A stretch of DNA of 64,000 nucleotides from Hyaloscypha bicolor E. Lineage: Eukaryota > Ascomycota > Leotiomycetes > Helotiales > Hyaloscyphaceae. Shown piece by piece: positions 21,192-31,314 of the stretch (within the stretch, counting starts at the first letter, position 1; each line of letters begins with the position of its first letter). The position numbers and the translations under genes are program-made. The notes below the pieces were generated by a model. That model did no database searches. It saw only the letters and a list, made by a program, of their open reading frames with translations, and was not told the DNA's origin. The stretch lies in the NCBI RefSeq assembly GCF_002865645.1, contig NW_020194588.1, forward strand, positions 788,092 to 852,091. Direction: 5' to 3'.

Positions 21192-21932
21192 TCTGAGTAC
21201 CTTTCAAGAAAGAAGATTCTAAAAAGAGATGAAATCAGGAATTTCGGGGAAGATTGGGAACTGGGTTAAGAAAAATTCGCCAGGCTTTTTGGGATCAGGC
21301 TGGGAGAATGAAAACACTGAGACATTCGGGTGGTTATGGGGGCACCTGTTAAGGCTGTGTAACAGAAGCGACGGGAAAATGTAAAACGAACCCCCCCCAC
21401 CCCCCCCCGGGTGTCGATTGGGGGCCGGACTAACCCCAAAGCAGAGAGAGGAACACCAAAAAATCTAGTTTCCATTTAAGTTTAATTTACTGTAACAAAG
21501 AATTATTGATTTTACATTTTGCTGTGGGGGGGGGGTGGGGGGCCCACAGCTAATATACTTAGTCACCTAAAATCTCAAAATTATTACGGATTAATCAACG
21601 AACATGAATGAATTCAGAAAGAGAGCTTAGTCTAAAGGATTATATCCATATTCCTTCAAATATATATTCTCGAGATTAAACCCCGCACCTTGTCCGCTCC
21701 GCTATTAACGCGTGCTCCATTTAATCAAGGTCCGCGAACTAGCGATTTAAAAGTCCGAGAGTATCACGGAATTTTTAAGGCTGAAAGGAATGGAAGAAAT
21801 TTAAAAGAATTTAGATGATTAATAATATATTATTTTTGAAGTATAGGATAATCGAATATTAGACCGAAAGATATTATACCCGAAGCGACAAGCCACAATC
21901 ATCGGGGAGAGGACGTGTAGTGCGATGGTTGG
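21192..21932. other. Upstream region of the 752-aa gene; C- and G-runs, AT-rich relic
   Basis: Holds the promoter side of the minus-strand gene, a C8-A-C9 run (21391-21408) facing a G10-T-G6 run (21526-21542), and an AT-rich, TpA-rich block at 21545-21900 that looks like RIP debris. No coding frame is supported. Confidence 0.5.
21391..21542. repeat. Facing C-run and G-run able to pair
   Basis: C8-A-C9 at 21391-21408 and G10-T-G6 at 21526-21542 are near-complementary and about 117 bp apart. They could form a stem, or a G-quadruplex/i-motif pair. Confidence 0.7.
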
Positions 21933-22000
21933 TTACGAGCCTGCCAAGATAAGTCTGTGCGCTTCAGGCTAATTTTCAGGCTTCGGAAAACCAAAGTCAC

Positions 22001-22277
22001 TGTGTCGAACCCAGTCAGCTAAACTCCTGAGGTTTAGCCTTACCTATAGCAAGCACAGGTGTAGCGGCTAAGCAGGGTAGAAAGTGGTGGTTCTATTAAG
22101 GATCTAAAGCTAAGGAAGAAAGAAAGAGAAGGAGAGAGAGATCTACGGGTAGGGAGATATAGCTACAGGTGCGTTGCGGGTGTATTTCAAGCTATACCCG
22201 TTTACGGATAGTCCCTGGTGGACCGTGAGAGCTGTAGCGGGCCGTAAGCACGTGACCCTGGGAGCGTGCCCGTGACA
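22001..22277 (-). repeat. 3' LTR (left copy)
   Basis: 277 bp. Differs from the right copy at three positions, all A/G transitions (visible near caggTGtagcgg, ctattAAgg and gggtgtAtttc). Confidence 0.93.
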
Positions 22278-22289
22278 TTACCCCCCCCT

Positions 22290-25200
22290 TCAAGTAGAGC
22301 TAGCCCTCGAGCTCTGTGGCAGCTTGTCCTCGTCGTCGTGGTACTCTGGTTCGTCCGTACCGTCTTCCCAGCTCCGTAACCAGTCCGCAAGGTAGCGTGG
22401 CGGGCCTGGCAGCCCCTTATTCTTGTCGTGGAACTCCCGAAGCTTATGTGAGCAGCCAATAAAGTCGGAGGCATAGTACCAGGCGGGATCCGGTTTGCTA
22501 TTTACCCACTTAACTCGGTACTATAGCTTTCCGTAGTGCCCCCGGGAGGCTAGTATCTCGTCCACGTCCCATTCCTACTATCTATTAACCACGATCGGTA
22601 GGCCTGGTTCCTGTAATTAGCCCGGTAGCAGGTCATCTACAGCTTTACGGAGCTTATCTGCCAATATGACTAGATAAAGACGGATAGACGATGAAAGGTC
22701 GATCCGGAAGGCGTTCCCGACTTGCTCTAGGATCATATACGGACCTGCCATTTACTAATCTAGCTTACGGCTCGGCCGGTCCATATTCCAGGTCTTAGTA
22801 AAAACATAGACCTTGTTCTCTACTTGGAAGTCTACAGGTCGGCGGTGCTTGTTTACCTATACTCGTTAATGCTCTTGGGCCTACTAAATTCTATTCCGGG
22901 CTGTCTCTTATGCTCCGTGCATTCTCTTAGTAAAGATAACTGCTTCGTCCCTAGAAAGTTACTTGCGGACGCTTATAGATTCGTCCATAGCAGGCCGTAA
23001 CTAGTCAAAACTAGTACGTGAAACATAGCCTAACTCTATTTATATTAGTAATAAAGTTATTAAGTCTTAAGAAAGCATAGCTTGGGCATAGTCCATAATA
23101 GGTATTAGCTCCGACCAGTTGTCCTAGTAATAGTTAATAAACGGACGGAGGCACTAGTCGATCCACTAGTTCATGTTCTCTATTTGGCCATCCGTTTAGG
23201 GATAAGCGGCCATTAATAGCTTAATCTTAGTTCCCAGAATCCTATTAAACTCCTACTAGAACTCCGAGACAAATTACGGACCATAATCTGAGATAATAGT
23301 ATCCGCCGGTCCATAATAATACCATACCCGGTCTAGATAGATCCGCGCAATCTCTTTTGCGTCCATATCCTTCTAATAAGGGACCGAAATTAACCTCTTA
23401 TTAAGCCGGCAAACAAAGACAATTAGCATATTACATCCAGACTTATCAGGGGAAAACTCCTTAAAGTCTATAAAGATGTACTACTAAGGGCGGTCGGGAA
23501 TCGAGAGAGGTTTAAGTAGTCCTGGAGGTCGGTTCCGGGACACGTAAGAACGGCGGCAAGTCTGGTAGTTATTAATATAATAACGGATATCTATACAAAA
23601 ATTCGGCTAGTAGTAATAATTACGGACAAGCTAAAAGATCTTAAACTGGCCCGGGTAAGTAATCGAGACTTGGTTATGGGCCTCTCGTAATAGACGGACT
23701 CTTAGCTCGTTCTTTTCTGGTACGGCAAGCCAATTATCAAATAGTACTAGCCCGTTATAGATAGCCCAAGGCAAGTTTGCGTTCATTACCTTCTCTCGGA
23801 AGGGTTCTAGCTCTATAGCAGATCGGTTCACTTAAAAAAAATCATTAATCAGGTCCCGGGACTCTTTACTTGCGCTTACGGGTATAATCTCTACGATTAG
23901 ATCGAGATCGAGGTCCGTAAGGATCCGTGAGTCGAGGTTTTCGGGCTATAAGAGAGTCTGGGAACAAATAAAGATAGCGAGCGCCCGTTAATTATCTAGT
24001 TCGTGGTCGCAGCAAGTAAGGAAGTCCGCTCGGTTTTAACTACCCGGTTTATACGTAATCATAAAATTAAACCGGGAGAGCGTTTTGGCCTAATAAGCTT
24101 AATAGCCCATTAGTACTTTAGTTATTATAAAATACTCTAGTACCTTATAGTCCAAAACAATCCGTATCCTAGTAAGTATGCCTTCTAGCTCCGGGCACCA
24201 GGTCTCCAGGGCTCTTATAATAGCCAGTATTTCTTTATTATATATCAGGTAATTAATTTCGGCCGAAATCATAGTCTTAGAGAAATAGGCTATAGGGTAC
24301 TACTCCCGGTTTAATTATAGCTATAAAAGCACTTCCCCGAGAACTCTATCTAAAGTATCCGTTTCTATTATTAACTCGTATTATGGGTTAAAGTAAACGA
24401 GTAGTAGCGCATTAACTAGTCTTGCCTAAAGCTTAGTAAAGGCCCTCTAGTAATAGCTATCCTATAGAAATACGTTCTCTTTCCGGGTAAGTACTATTAA
24501 CGGGCATATAACCCGTTTATAGTTATAAATAAACTTCTAGTAAAAATTACAGAAGCCCAGAAATAATTATATGCTACGAATAGTAGTCAGAGATTACCAT
24601 TTACGGATCATTTCTGTCTTTTCCGGATCAACTTCAATACCTTCCGTACTTACGTAAAAGCCTAGGTACTTTATATACTTAATACTAAACTCGGACTTCT
24701 TAATATTAGCCTATAAGCCAGCCTTGCGGAGCCATAAAAGTACTTTGCGGACGTGCTCCTGGTAATCAAGCTCGTTTTCGGAGTAAATCAGGATATTATC
24801 TAAGTAAGTAATATAGAAATCATTAAGGTAATTAAATAGGACGTCATTTATAAATTACTAATAGGTTACGGGCCTGTTAGTTAATCCGAAGGGCATGACT
24901 TTATACTTATACGCTCCGTAACGGGTCTAAAAGGTCATAAACTCTTTAGAATCAGGATTAACTCGGATCCGGTAAAATACTTAACAAATATCTAGCTTAG
25001 TAAATACCTGTGCCTTTTATAGCCTAGCTAGGGTCTCCTCAATTAAGGGAAGTAAGTACTAGTCCCTATAGGTAAGAGTATTAAGTTTCCGGTAATTAAT
25101 ACAGAACCATAGAGATCCGTTAGCCTTCTTAATAAAGAGAATTAGTATTACGAAGGGTACTTAACTAGCTTTAATAAAACCTTTATAAAGGTTCTCTATA

Positions 25201-26250
25201 AGATATTACTTTATGGCTCATAGTTTGTCCGCTAACTAGTAATAAAGGAGGCTATAGAACAGGTCATTCGCATTACCGTCTATAAGCTAGATCTTGTGGT
25301 TATACGAATATTACGAGAAAAGGGCATTAGAAGCTGCCTTAGAAAAGACGTCCGCGAGATCCTAGTAAGCTTCTAGAAGGGTTTCCTATACCCGTAAATT
25401 ATCCGCCTTATTTATAAGTTCCTTCTCAAGAAGATAATTAATTTCGTAGAGAGAAGTACTAAAGATAATAAAGCTAGGGACTTGGAGGTTCCGGCAAAAG
25501 CCAGTAGCGCCAATAGCGGCAATATTCACAGGAAGTAAGTCAAGATTCACGACTTTCGGATGCCTTACGGGTTATAAACAAGGTTCCTGGCTCGCGAGTA
25601 CTTGATTTATTACCCGTAAGTTATTAATACGGTCCTAGTATTTACTACGCTTGGGGCCTATAAGGCTACTACTCTTCCGTTTCAGGATCTGGATAATCGA
25701 GATCCTTAGGGGGCTATTAATAGAGGCAGTTTTGGCCCGTAATATATTAATGGCCGCTCCATATGTGGCATGCTCTATAGCCCGGTCACAGCGGTCCGCG
25801 TCTAATTAGTAATCAGCCCGCACAGGCTAGTATTAAAGGGCCTTCGGGTCTAATAGTCATAATTAGACCAGGTTTGGGAAGTAAGGGAAGTTTACGGGCC
25901 AGACTAGCTATTACCAGTAAGGGTTAAGTTAGATATTAAGATAATCGAATTATATTTAGCTAAGGATAAGGTCTTAATAGCCAGTATTAAGGAGAACTAT
26001 AGGGATATTATATTATTTACGGCCATTAATATAAAGGTAAAGAATAATATATTATATAGTATCCTAGTAGCCCTAGCTATTAAAGCCTTAAACCATAATT
26101 AGTTTTAGGAGGATATAAAGTAGTAATAAAAAGAAACGGGCAAGCCATTAAGCATATTAAGTATTAATTAATATAAAAGTATTTGCTCCGGTATTAGCTA
26201 AAGAGAGGGTTTTAAATCCGTATCTATTAAAAACTAGAGTATAGGAGACC
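22290..26250 (-). pseudogene. Chromovirus pol (RT, RNase H, integrase, chromodomain), RIP-ruined
   Basis: Minus-strand fragments recognisable through stops: around 24590-24850, YLDNILIYSENELDYQEHV (reverse-transcriptase active site, with YLDD changed to YLDN) and FSIKYIKYLGFYVSTEGIEV; around 23640-23830, the integrase zinc-binding region (RLLREAHNQVS); around 23440-23640, NNYQTCRRSYVSRNRPPGLL and YIFIDFKEFSPDKSG (integrase core, first catalytic Asp retained); around 22350-22500, YRVKWVNSKPDPAWYYASDF and GPPRYLADWL (chromodomain), ending at the TGA at 22290-22292. Limits at the 5' side are approximate. The chromodomain of such elements targets integration to marked chromatin. Confidence 0.85.
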
Positions 26251-26299
26251 GTAAATTGCTTTTCTCTAAGTAACTAACTGAGATTAATAGCTAACTAGC

Positions 26300-27420
26300 C
26301 AGGATCTCTATATAGCAAGCCTAGAAAAGAAACTTTATCTAGGCTTATTCTTTTTCCGAGTCCGAGTCTATTCCAGAAGCGGGTTCTACTAGCTCCTTAA
26401 TATCTATACGGGGCTTGGGGTCCTCAGGATAGTCCTTAGCAAAGTGCCTATACTACTTATAGCAGAAGCAGATATTATTAGAGTCTTTACGGACGGGGGT
26501 TAACTCTCTTACGGGTCCGTAGATTTTCGTTACGGGTTTCGGAGAGCCAGCTTGTGGGAATACGGGAGCGGGGGCAGTCGAAATAGGCTACCGGCCGGGT
26601 AAAGGAGTTACTACGGGCCGAGTAGCTAGGCGTATGGTCCGCAACTAGGTTCAATATTATTAGAGACATTATAAGTTCTTATTAACTAGTAAGCACTTGT
26701 AAGCGAGTACCTTACTAGTAAGGAAGGTATCCAGGAATAGTAATACCAATTATTATAGGCTAGGCGTAAGTTTATTATATAGGTCCGGCTATAAGTCGTC
26801 CATAAGAATCTTCCCTATACCCGCGAGATAGAGGAAACAAGTATAGAAATCTGAAAAGAACTCGTCTTCTCTTATAAAGAATTTACGGAAATCAATACGG
26901 GCGTCTTATGCCTCGAACAGGTTCTCCAGGATTTCTGCTAGGTACATAACTATCTCTATAGCGGTTATAAAGGGTTCAGGACCTTTCCGGTAGCAGGGGG
27001 CCAGGTATTTCTGGGTAATATCGGCCGTCCGGTTAAAGATATAGGCTATCTTGGCCTGCTCCGAGTTAAATATACGACTATTAATAAGGAACTTGTCCTT
27101 AATTTGGATACGCCAGTTCTTAAAGGAGGGCGAGGCGCCATCCGTAAGGGTATCGGAATCCTTGAGTTTAACTATACCCGACTTGCTAGATCCCTCTAGT
27201 ACTAGGGTGCTTCGTTATGAAGCCGTACGGGCCTCGTCTAACTATTCCTGTAGTTAACGGACTTGTTTGCGGGCCGCAGCGAGTTACTAGGCTTACGTGG
27301 GTTGGTTTGCTGATATTATTTTAATAGATTCAATGATCTGGGTTCCGGAGGAGGGGGTCTGGACGCCTTGCTCTGGATTGCGGGTGTAATTGCGGGTACT
27401 CGGGGCCATATACGGCGCCG
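26300..27420 (-). pseudogene. Chromovirus gag with zinc knuckle, degraded
   Basis: Minus-strand frame with SPSFKNWRIQIKDKFLINSR, IFNSEQAKIAYIFNRTADIT and QKYLAPCYRKGPEPF (capsid-like), then near 26420-26475 a CCHC-like zinc knuckle (CFCYK.Y.HFAKDYPED, with the last Cys changed to Tyr by a G-to-A type change), and an acidic end. Stops interrupt it. Limits approximate. Confidence 0.75.
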
Positions 27421-27529
27421 CGGACATTTATGGATGGTCTGTATGATCCGTAAACTCTAGTGGTTGCTTTTCGTGCGGTAGATATTCTATTCCTTCCCAG
27501 GAGCGGTAGTAATTGCGAGCTTTAGATAG

Positions 27530-27806
27530 TGTGTCGAACCCAGTCAGCTAAACTCCTGAGGTTTAGCCTTACCTATAGCAAGCACAGGTATAGCGGCTAA
27601 GCAGGGTAGAAAGTGGTGGTTCTATTGAGGATCTAAAGCTAAGGAAGAAAGAAAGAGAAGGAGAGAGAGATCTACGGGTAGGGAGATATAGCTACAGGTG
27701 CGTTGCGGGTGTGTTTCAAGCTATACCCGTTTACGGATAGTCCCTGGTGGACCGTGAGAGCTGTAGCGGGCCGTAAGCACGTGACCCTGGGAGCGTGCCC
27801 GTGACA
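27530..27806 (-). repeat. 5' LTR (right copy)
   Basis: 277 bp, near-identical to the left LTR. Followed by the GTCAC duplication at 27807-27811. Confidence 0.93.
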
Positions 27807-28129
27807 GTCACTCACTTTACTTTAAATTCCCTAAATAACCACAAAGCATTATTGTTTATTATTTAATACTATAAGTAAAAAGAAGCTAAAGTGTATTATC
27901 TGATAATAATTCGGGCATTTCTTATAAACTTTAAAAAGTCAAAAATTTCTTACAGGGCTCGTTAGTGAGCAAATGGCTTGAAGCGCACAGACTTATCTTG
28001 ACAGGCTCGTTAGTCACAGCGTCTATGCGTACCCACTCATTCTTCTCTAATGAACGTCCTCGAAAACTCCCGCTTTCTAGCAATGTAAGACCTTAACCCG
28101 AGCACTTGCTTTGACATATTAACACCCTA

Positions 28130-28414
28130 TATAAAAAGCGCAACTTGTCAAACTCTTTCTTAACCATATACCATTTATAATCAACTCAGCCCGAAAATCG
28201 TACAATTCTTGGAATTAAAGTCAGGCGTCGGCCCTTGTCAGCTCAGCTCAAACACACCCGAAAACTTCATCATGGCTTGGAAGGATACCGTTTCGATAGT
28301 CTCGTCGATTTCAGAATCCTGGGATTCATTGGAATTATAACTGGGCTTATTCCCTCTGTACTGAGCCGTCGAAGCGCGCCAGAGAGAAAGACGCAGGACA
28401 AGTCTGCTGCGTAA
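28130..28414 (+). pseudogene. Possible tiny gene with TATA box, one frameshift
   Basis: CTATATAAAAAG near 28130 looks like a strong TATA box. ATG at 28272 starts MAWKDTVSIVSSISESW, which hits a stop 23 codons later. The frame one base back continues with a hydrophobic stretch GFIGIITGLIPSVLSRR and a basic tail to TAA at 28412-28414. Joined by a single-base shift this would be a 45-50 residue protein with one membrane-like segment. I recognise no family. It may be noise, or the overlapping frame may be the real one without a usable ATG. Confidence 0.2.
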
Positions 28415-28420
28415 TTATAG

Positions 28421-30129
28421 TTTTATTATTTCTTATATACTGTATTAATATAATATTATAAATTTTTTTTAAAAAAAAATTGTAACTTGTTTCCAAAAAT
28501 TATAACTTCTCTTATATTAAATTAATTATATATACTTTTTTAGAGAGCTTTATATAAAGTTTTATATAATAAGTTAAACTAGTTTATTATAAGACTAATA
28601 TTAATAAGAGCCTTAGAAATATTATATAATTATATTAATTTAAAAATATAATCTTATATATAAGTTAAGAAGCAAAATAAAAGTCTATTACTTAAGTAAC
28701 TTAAATTGAGTTAAGGAGAGTAGAATATAATAGAAGATCTTTACAGACAACTATGGTCTTTAGTAACTACTTCTGAAAGAGGGAAAAATTCCAATGTAAG
28801 TTAAGACACAACTTGCTACAAGCTTCTCATGACTGCGTACACCTTTAACCCACTTTTTCAGGGCGCGACCGGGGTAACAAAATTGACTATTTTTATCCAG
28901 GTCGACTGCTCTTTTTCTTGCAGCGGCTAGCCTCGACAATTCTATTTCCTCTATCACGCAAGCACTCCTCATAGATATTTGCTATGAAATAATGTTTTCG
29001 ATAGTTTCTAACCAAATCAAGAATCGGTGGTCTTTATTCCGAGGTGAATAGAAATGAAAATTACAAAACGGGAAGGCTGGTAACATGCCTGTCCAGCCCT
29101 TTCAACTCTCTTGTCTACATTCATAGCCGACGTAATTTTGCCTTTGAATGTTTTGATAAGGACAAACGTTCCTCATTTCCATGATAGACGCCATTGGACA
29201 AAATCTCAGAGTTGTGGAGTTCGCGCAGCCACGAATTCGAGTTGTGGCCAATATCCAAAACTTCATTCAATATTTTCTGAGCGAAAACCCAGCAGCCACA
29301 GCTTTCTATCCTGACTGCACGAAAACACAAATGATTTTTTGCACAGCTGACAAGTTAGATATGCGAGTGCGATTAGGAGGTCAGGGCTGATTAACTAGTT
29401 GGAAAGAATGATGATGAAGTTCTGATTGACTGCGTGGAGGCAGTAAGCAATCAAGATCACAACCCTCGATCTCGCTATCGTATCTAAATGCGATTCAACA
29501 GGATATTGGATCAAGTGAGCGGAGAGCGGCGATGTAATGACTAATCTTTTTGCAAGTTTTACAGGAGTCTGCCACATAACGAAATCTGCGGTTGCTCAGG
29601 AACTATCGCTTTGAAAATTATGGGTTTACCCCAGGATATGCGGACCTCAATATCCAATCGCCTTGGAAGGGCACTAGATTTATAGAGAGTGGAAAGAGAA
29701 CTTAATGCAAAGTAATTCAATAACCGGGGAGATACGAAAGCGCCGGTATTTCCCCTTGGCTGGGAGTTCCAGGGCACGAGATCGATTCGTGCGAGATAAG
29801 AACAGTTTGGTGGTTTGGCATGTGTGCCATGGCTGCCATATAAGGAGTTGATGTCTTAGGGTTTGATCTTATTAAGAATATTGCAGGCAACGATTTATTC
29901 TCGCGAGAGGTGGGATAATCAGTTTAGAACTTTTGAACTCAAAGAGCACATGGCATCATGACAAAGTCTATTTCCTTTGACCAAGCCTCTCTTTTATAGC
30001 GCCGTGCCATCGCCTAAATCTAACCCATACATTGACATTGCCCTTCACAGCTTACTGGACAAACTTTTGACCAACTTCTTGGTATCCCTGTTGTCTGTTT
30101 TGTGGTGCTCGAAACATTCAGTATCCATA
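28421..30129. other. AT-rich relic block and gene-poor DNA
   Basis: 28421-28740 is about 80% A+T with very many TpA steps and no coding frame, which fits an old RIP-ruined repeat. 28741-30129 has normal composition with short frames only (70 codons on the minus strand at 28760-28972, 69 codons on the plus strand at 29181-29390). None resembles a known protein and no exon chain is supported. Confidence 0.5.
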
Positions 30130-31149
30130 GTCGGTTTCTCCTCGAGTCCTCAAGCGTCAATTTCCTCCAACCCTCCAATTGTTTAGTCTCAGCTACTTTC
30201 CATTGTGTCATCTCCAAAGCCAAATAGTCTGCGATGGTTTTTCATAACACCGCCACTTCCTCCTGGTGCTGTTCCTCACGATTCAAGTCTGGTTTCCTGA
30301 TGTCAGGGAATGATATTGGAGATTTCTCCCCGGGGATGGAATGTACATCTGGGCGCAAAGTACGCAGTATGTGGAAGGCTCGTCTTTAAGCGGTCGCGTA
30401 AAACGGAGCCTGGAATTGTACACTGCTATCCACATCAGGATGCATCCTGTGTTCCACGACTGAAGCTGGTGAGCAAAGCGTCGAGATATTCTAAAAGTTG
30501 TGCCTCCAGGGTGAGAAAAAATCATGATGCTTTGATGTTCTTTTGGTCACGCTACCGGATGGTGCGTCTAGATACATCAAGGTAGGTGTGTCTCTGAATT
30601 GAGGCTTGAGATATCATCCAAGAACGCGTGAGTCACGGTTCTTGTAAAAGGGACGAGATGTAATGGCTGCTTCTGCTTCTTAGCGATATGACCTAAAGTC
30701 GGGTTGAAGTGCGATGGCTTTCATATGTGCAACCGCGTTTCTTGAAGGAATGGTTGTGATTTGGGAGTCCAAGAGCATCAAAAGCACCAAGTTGGTGAAA
30801 AGTCACGGGCAGAGGTATACCAGAGCAACGGCTGCGAAGTTCCCACACTATGTCTGATCCCAATACTTGGCAGTGGCAAATCTTTACCGAAGACATCGAC
30901 CAAGCGCAATAGATCTTGGGAATGGTCGAACAAGTAGTAATCTTTGCCCAGAAATTCCTCGTTGGTGACCACGTTGGCGTTCTTGTGAGCCATATCTGCA
31001 GTCCGGATACCCCTGACCTTGAGCCCCGACGTTCCAGAGCGAGAATTCTCCAGCAGAGTGTCCCACAATGGTTCATACGATTCTTTGGGATATCCAGTGA
31101 CGTGGGTTGCCACAATCGCGACCTCTCCTTGCTGTGGGCTTAGGCTCAC
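30130..31149 (-). pseudogene. Alpha/beta-hydrolase, degraded
   Basis: Resembles fungal alpha/beta-hydrolases annotated as toxin-biosynthesis or MpaH-like. From ATG 31149: THVTGYPKESYEPLWDTLLE, VRGIRTADMAHKNANVV, GKDYYLFDHSQDLLRLVDVF, then PSIGIRHSVGTSQPLLW, the nucleophile elbow, where the family's G-H-S-M-G is G-x-x-H-S-V-G here. After a frameshift the chain continues with LLDSQITTIPSRNAVAHMKA, RPFYKNRD, LRPDVHSIPGEKSPISFPDI and YLALEMTQWKVAETKQLEGW (C-terminal helix). At least three frame changes and several stops make it non-functional. It lies 165 bp downstream of the NACHT gene on the same strand. Confidence 0.75.
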
Positions 31150-31314
31150 CTGACCAGCGACCCCTTGCTCAAGCCGGCTCAGGCGCGACCCAGGTCTGCT
31201 AAGGTCTGCTCATCCTGTCGATGCATCTCGCCAGATGTTGTTAACTTTTAGGAAAGCCTCCCCGCCTCGGCCAGCCAGGGGTCCAAGTATAAAGCATTTG
31301 ACGGGATGTAGGAT

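Larger units (their letters stand above)
22001..27806 (-). mobile_element. Complete Ty3/Gypsy chromovirus, coding region inactivated
   Basis: Two 277-bp LTRs (22001-22277 and 27530-27806) begin TGTGTC and end GTGACA. The target duplication GTCAC lies at 21996-22000 and 27807-27811. The element reads on the minus strand: gag, then pol with reverse transcriptase, integrase and a C-terminal chromodomain, then a purine tract (GAAGGGGGGGG in minus-strand sense, about 22281-22291) just before the 3' LTR at the left end. The interior is TpA-rich and full of stops at former CAG/CAA/TGG codons, so it is non-autonomous now. Total length is 5806 bp, normal for a fungal chromovirus. Confidence 0.93.
21936..28009. 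mobile_element. TIR element (Harbinger-like MITE candidate) split by the retrotransposon
   Basis: CGAGCCTG(C/T)CAAGATAAG and the following bases through GTGCGCTTCA form 34-bp arms at 21936-21969 and, inverted, at 27976-28009, with two mismatches. Both arms are flanked on the outside by TTA (21933-21935 and 28010-28012), a target-site size and sequence typical of PIF/Harbinger elements. Removing the LTR element and one copy of its 5-bp duplication leaves about 258 bp with no coding capacity, the size of a MITE. Confidence 0.65.
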
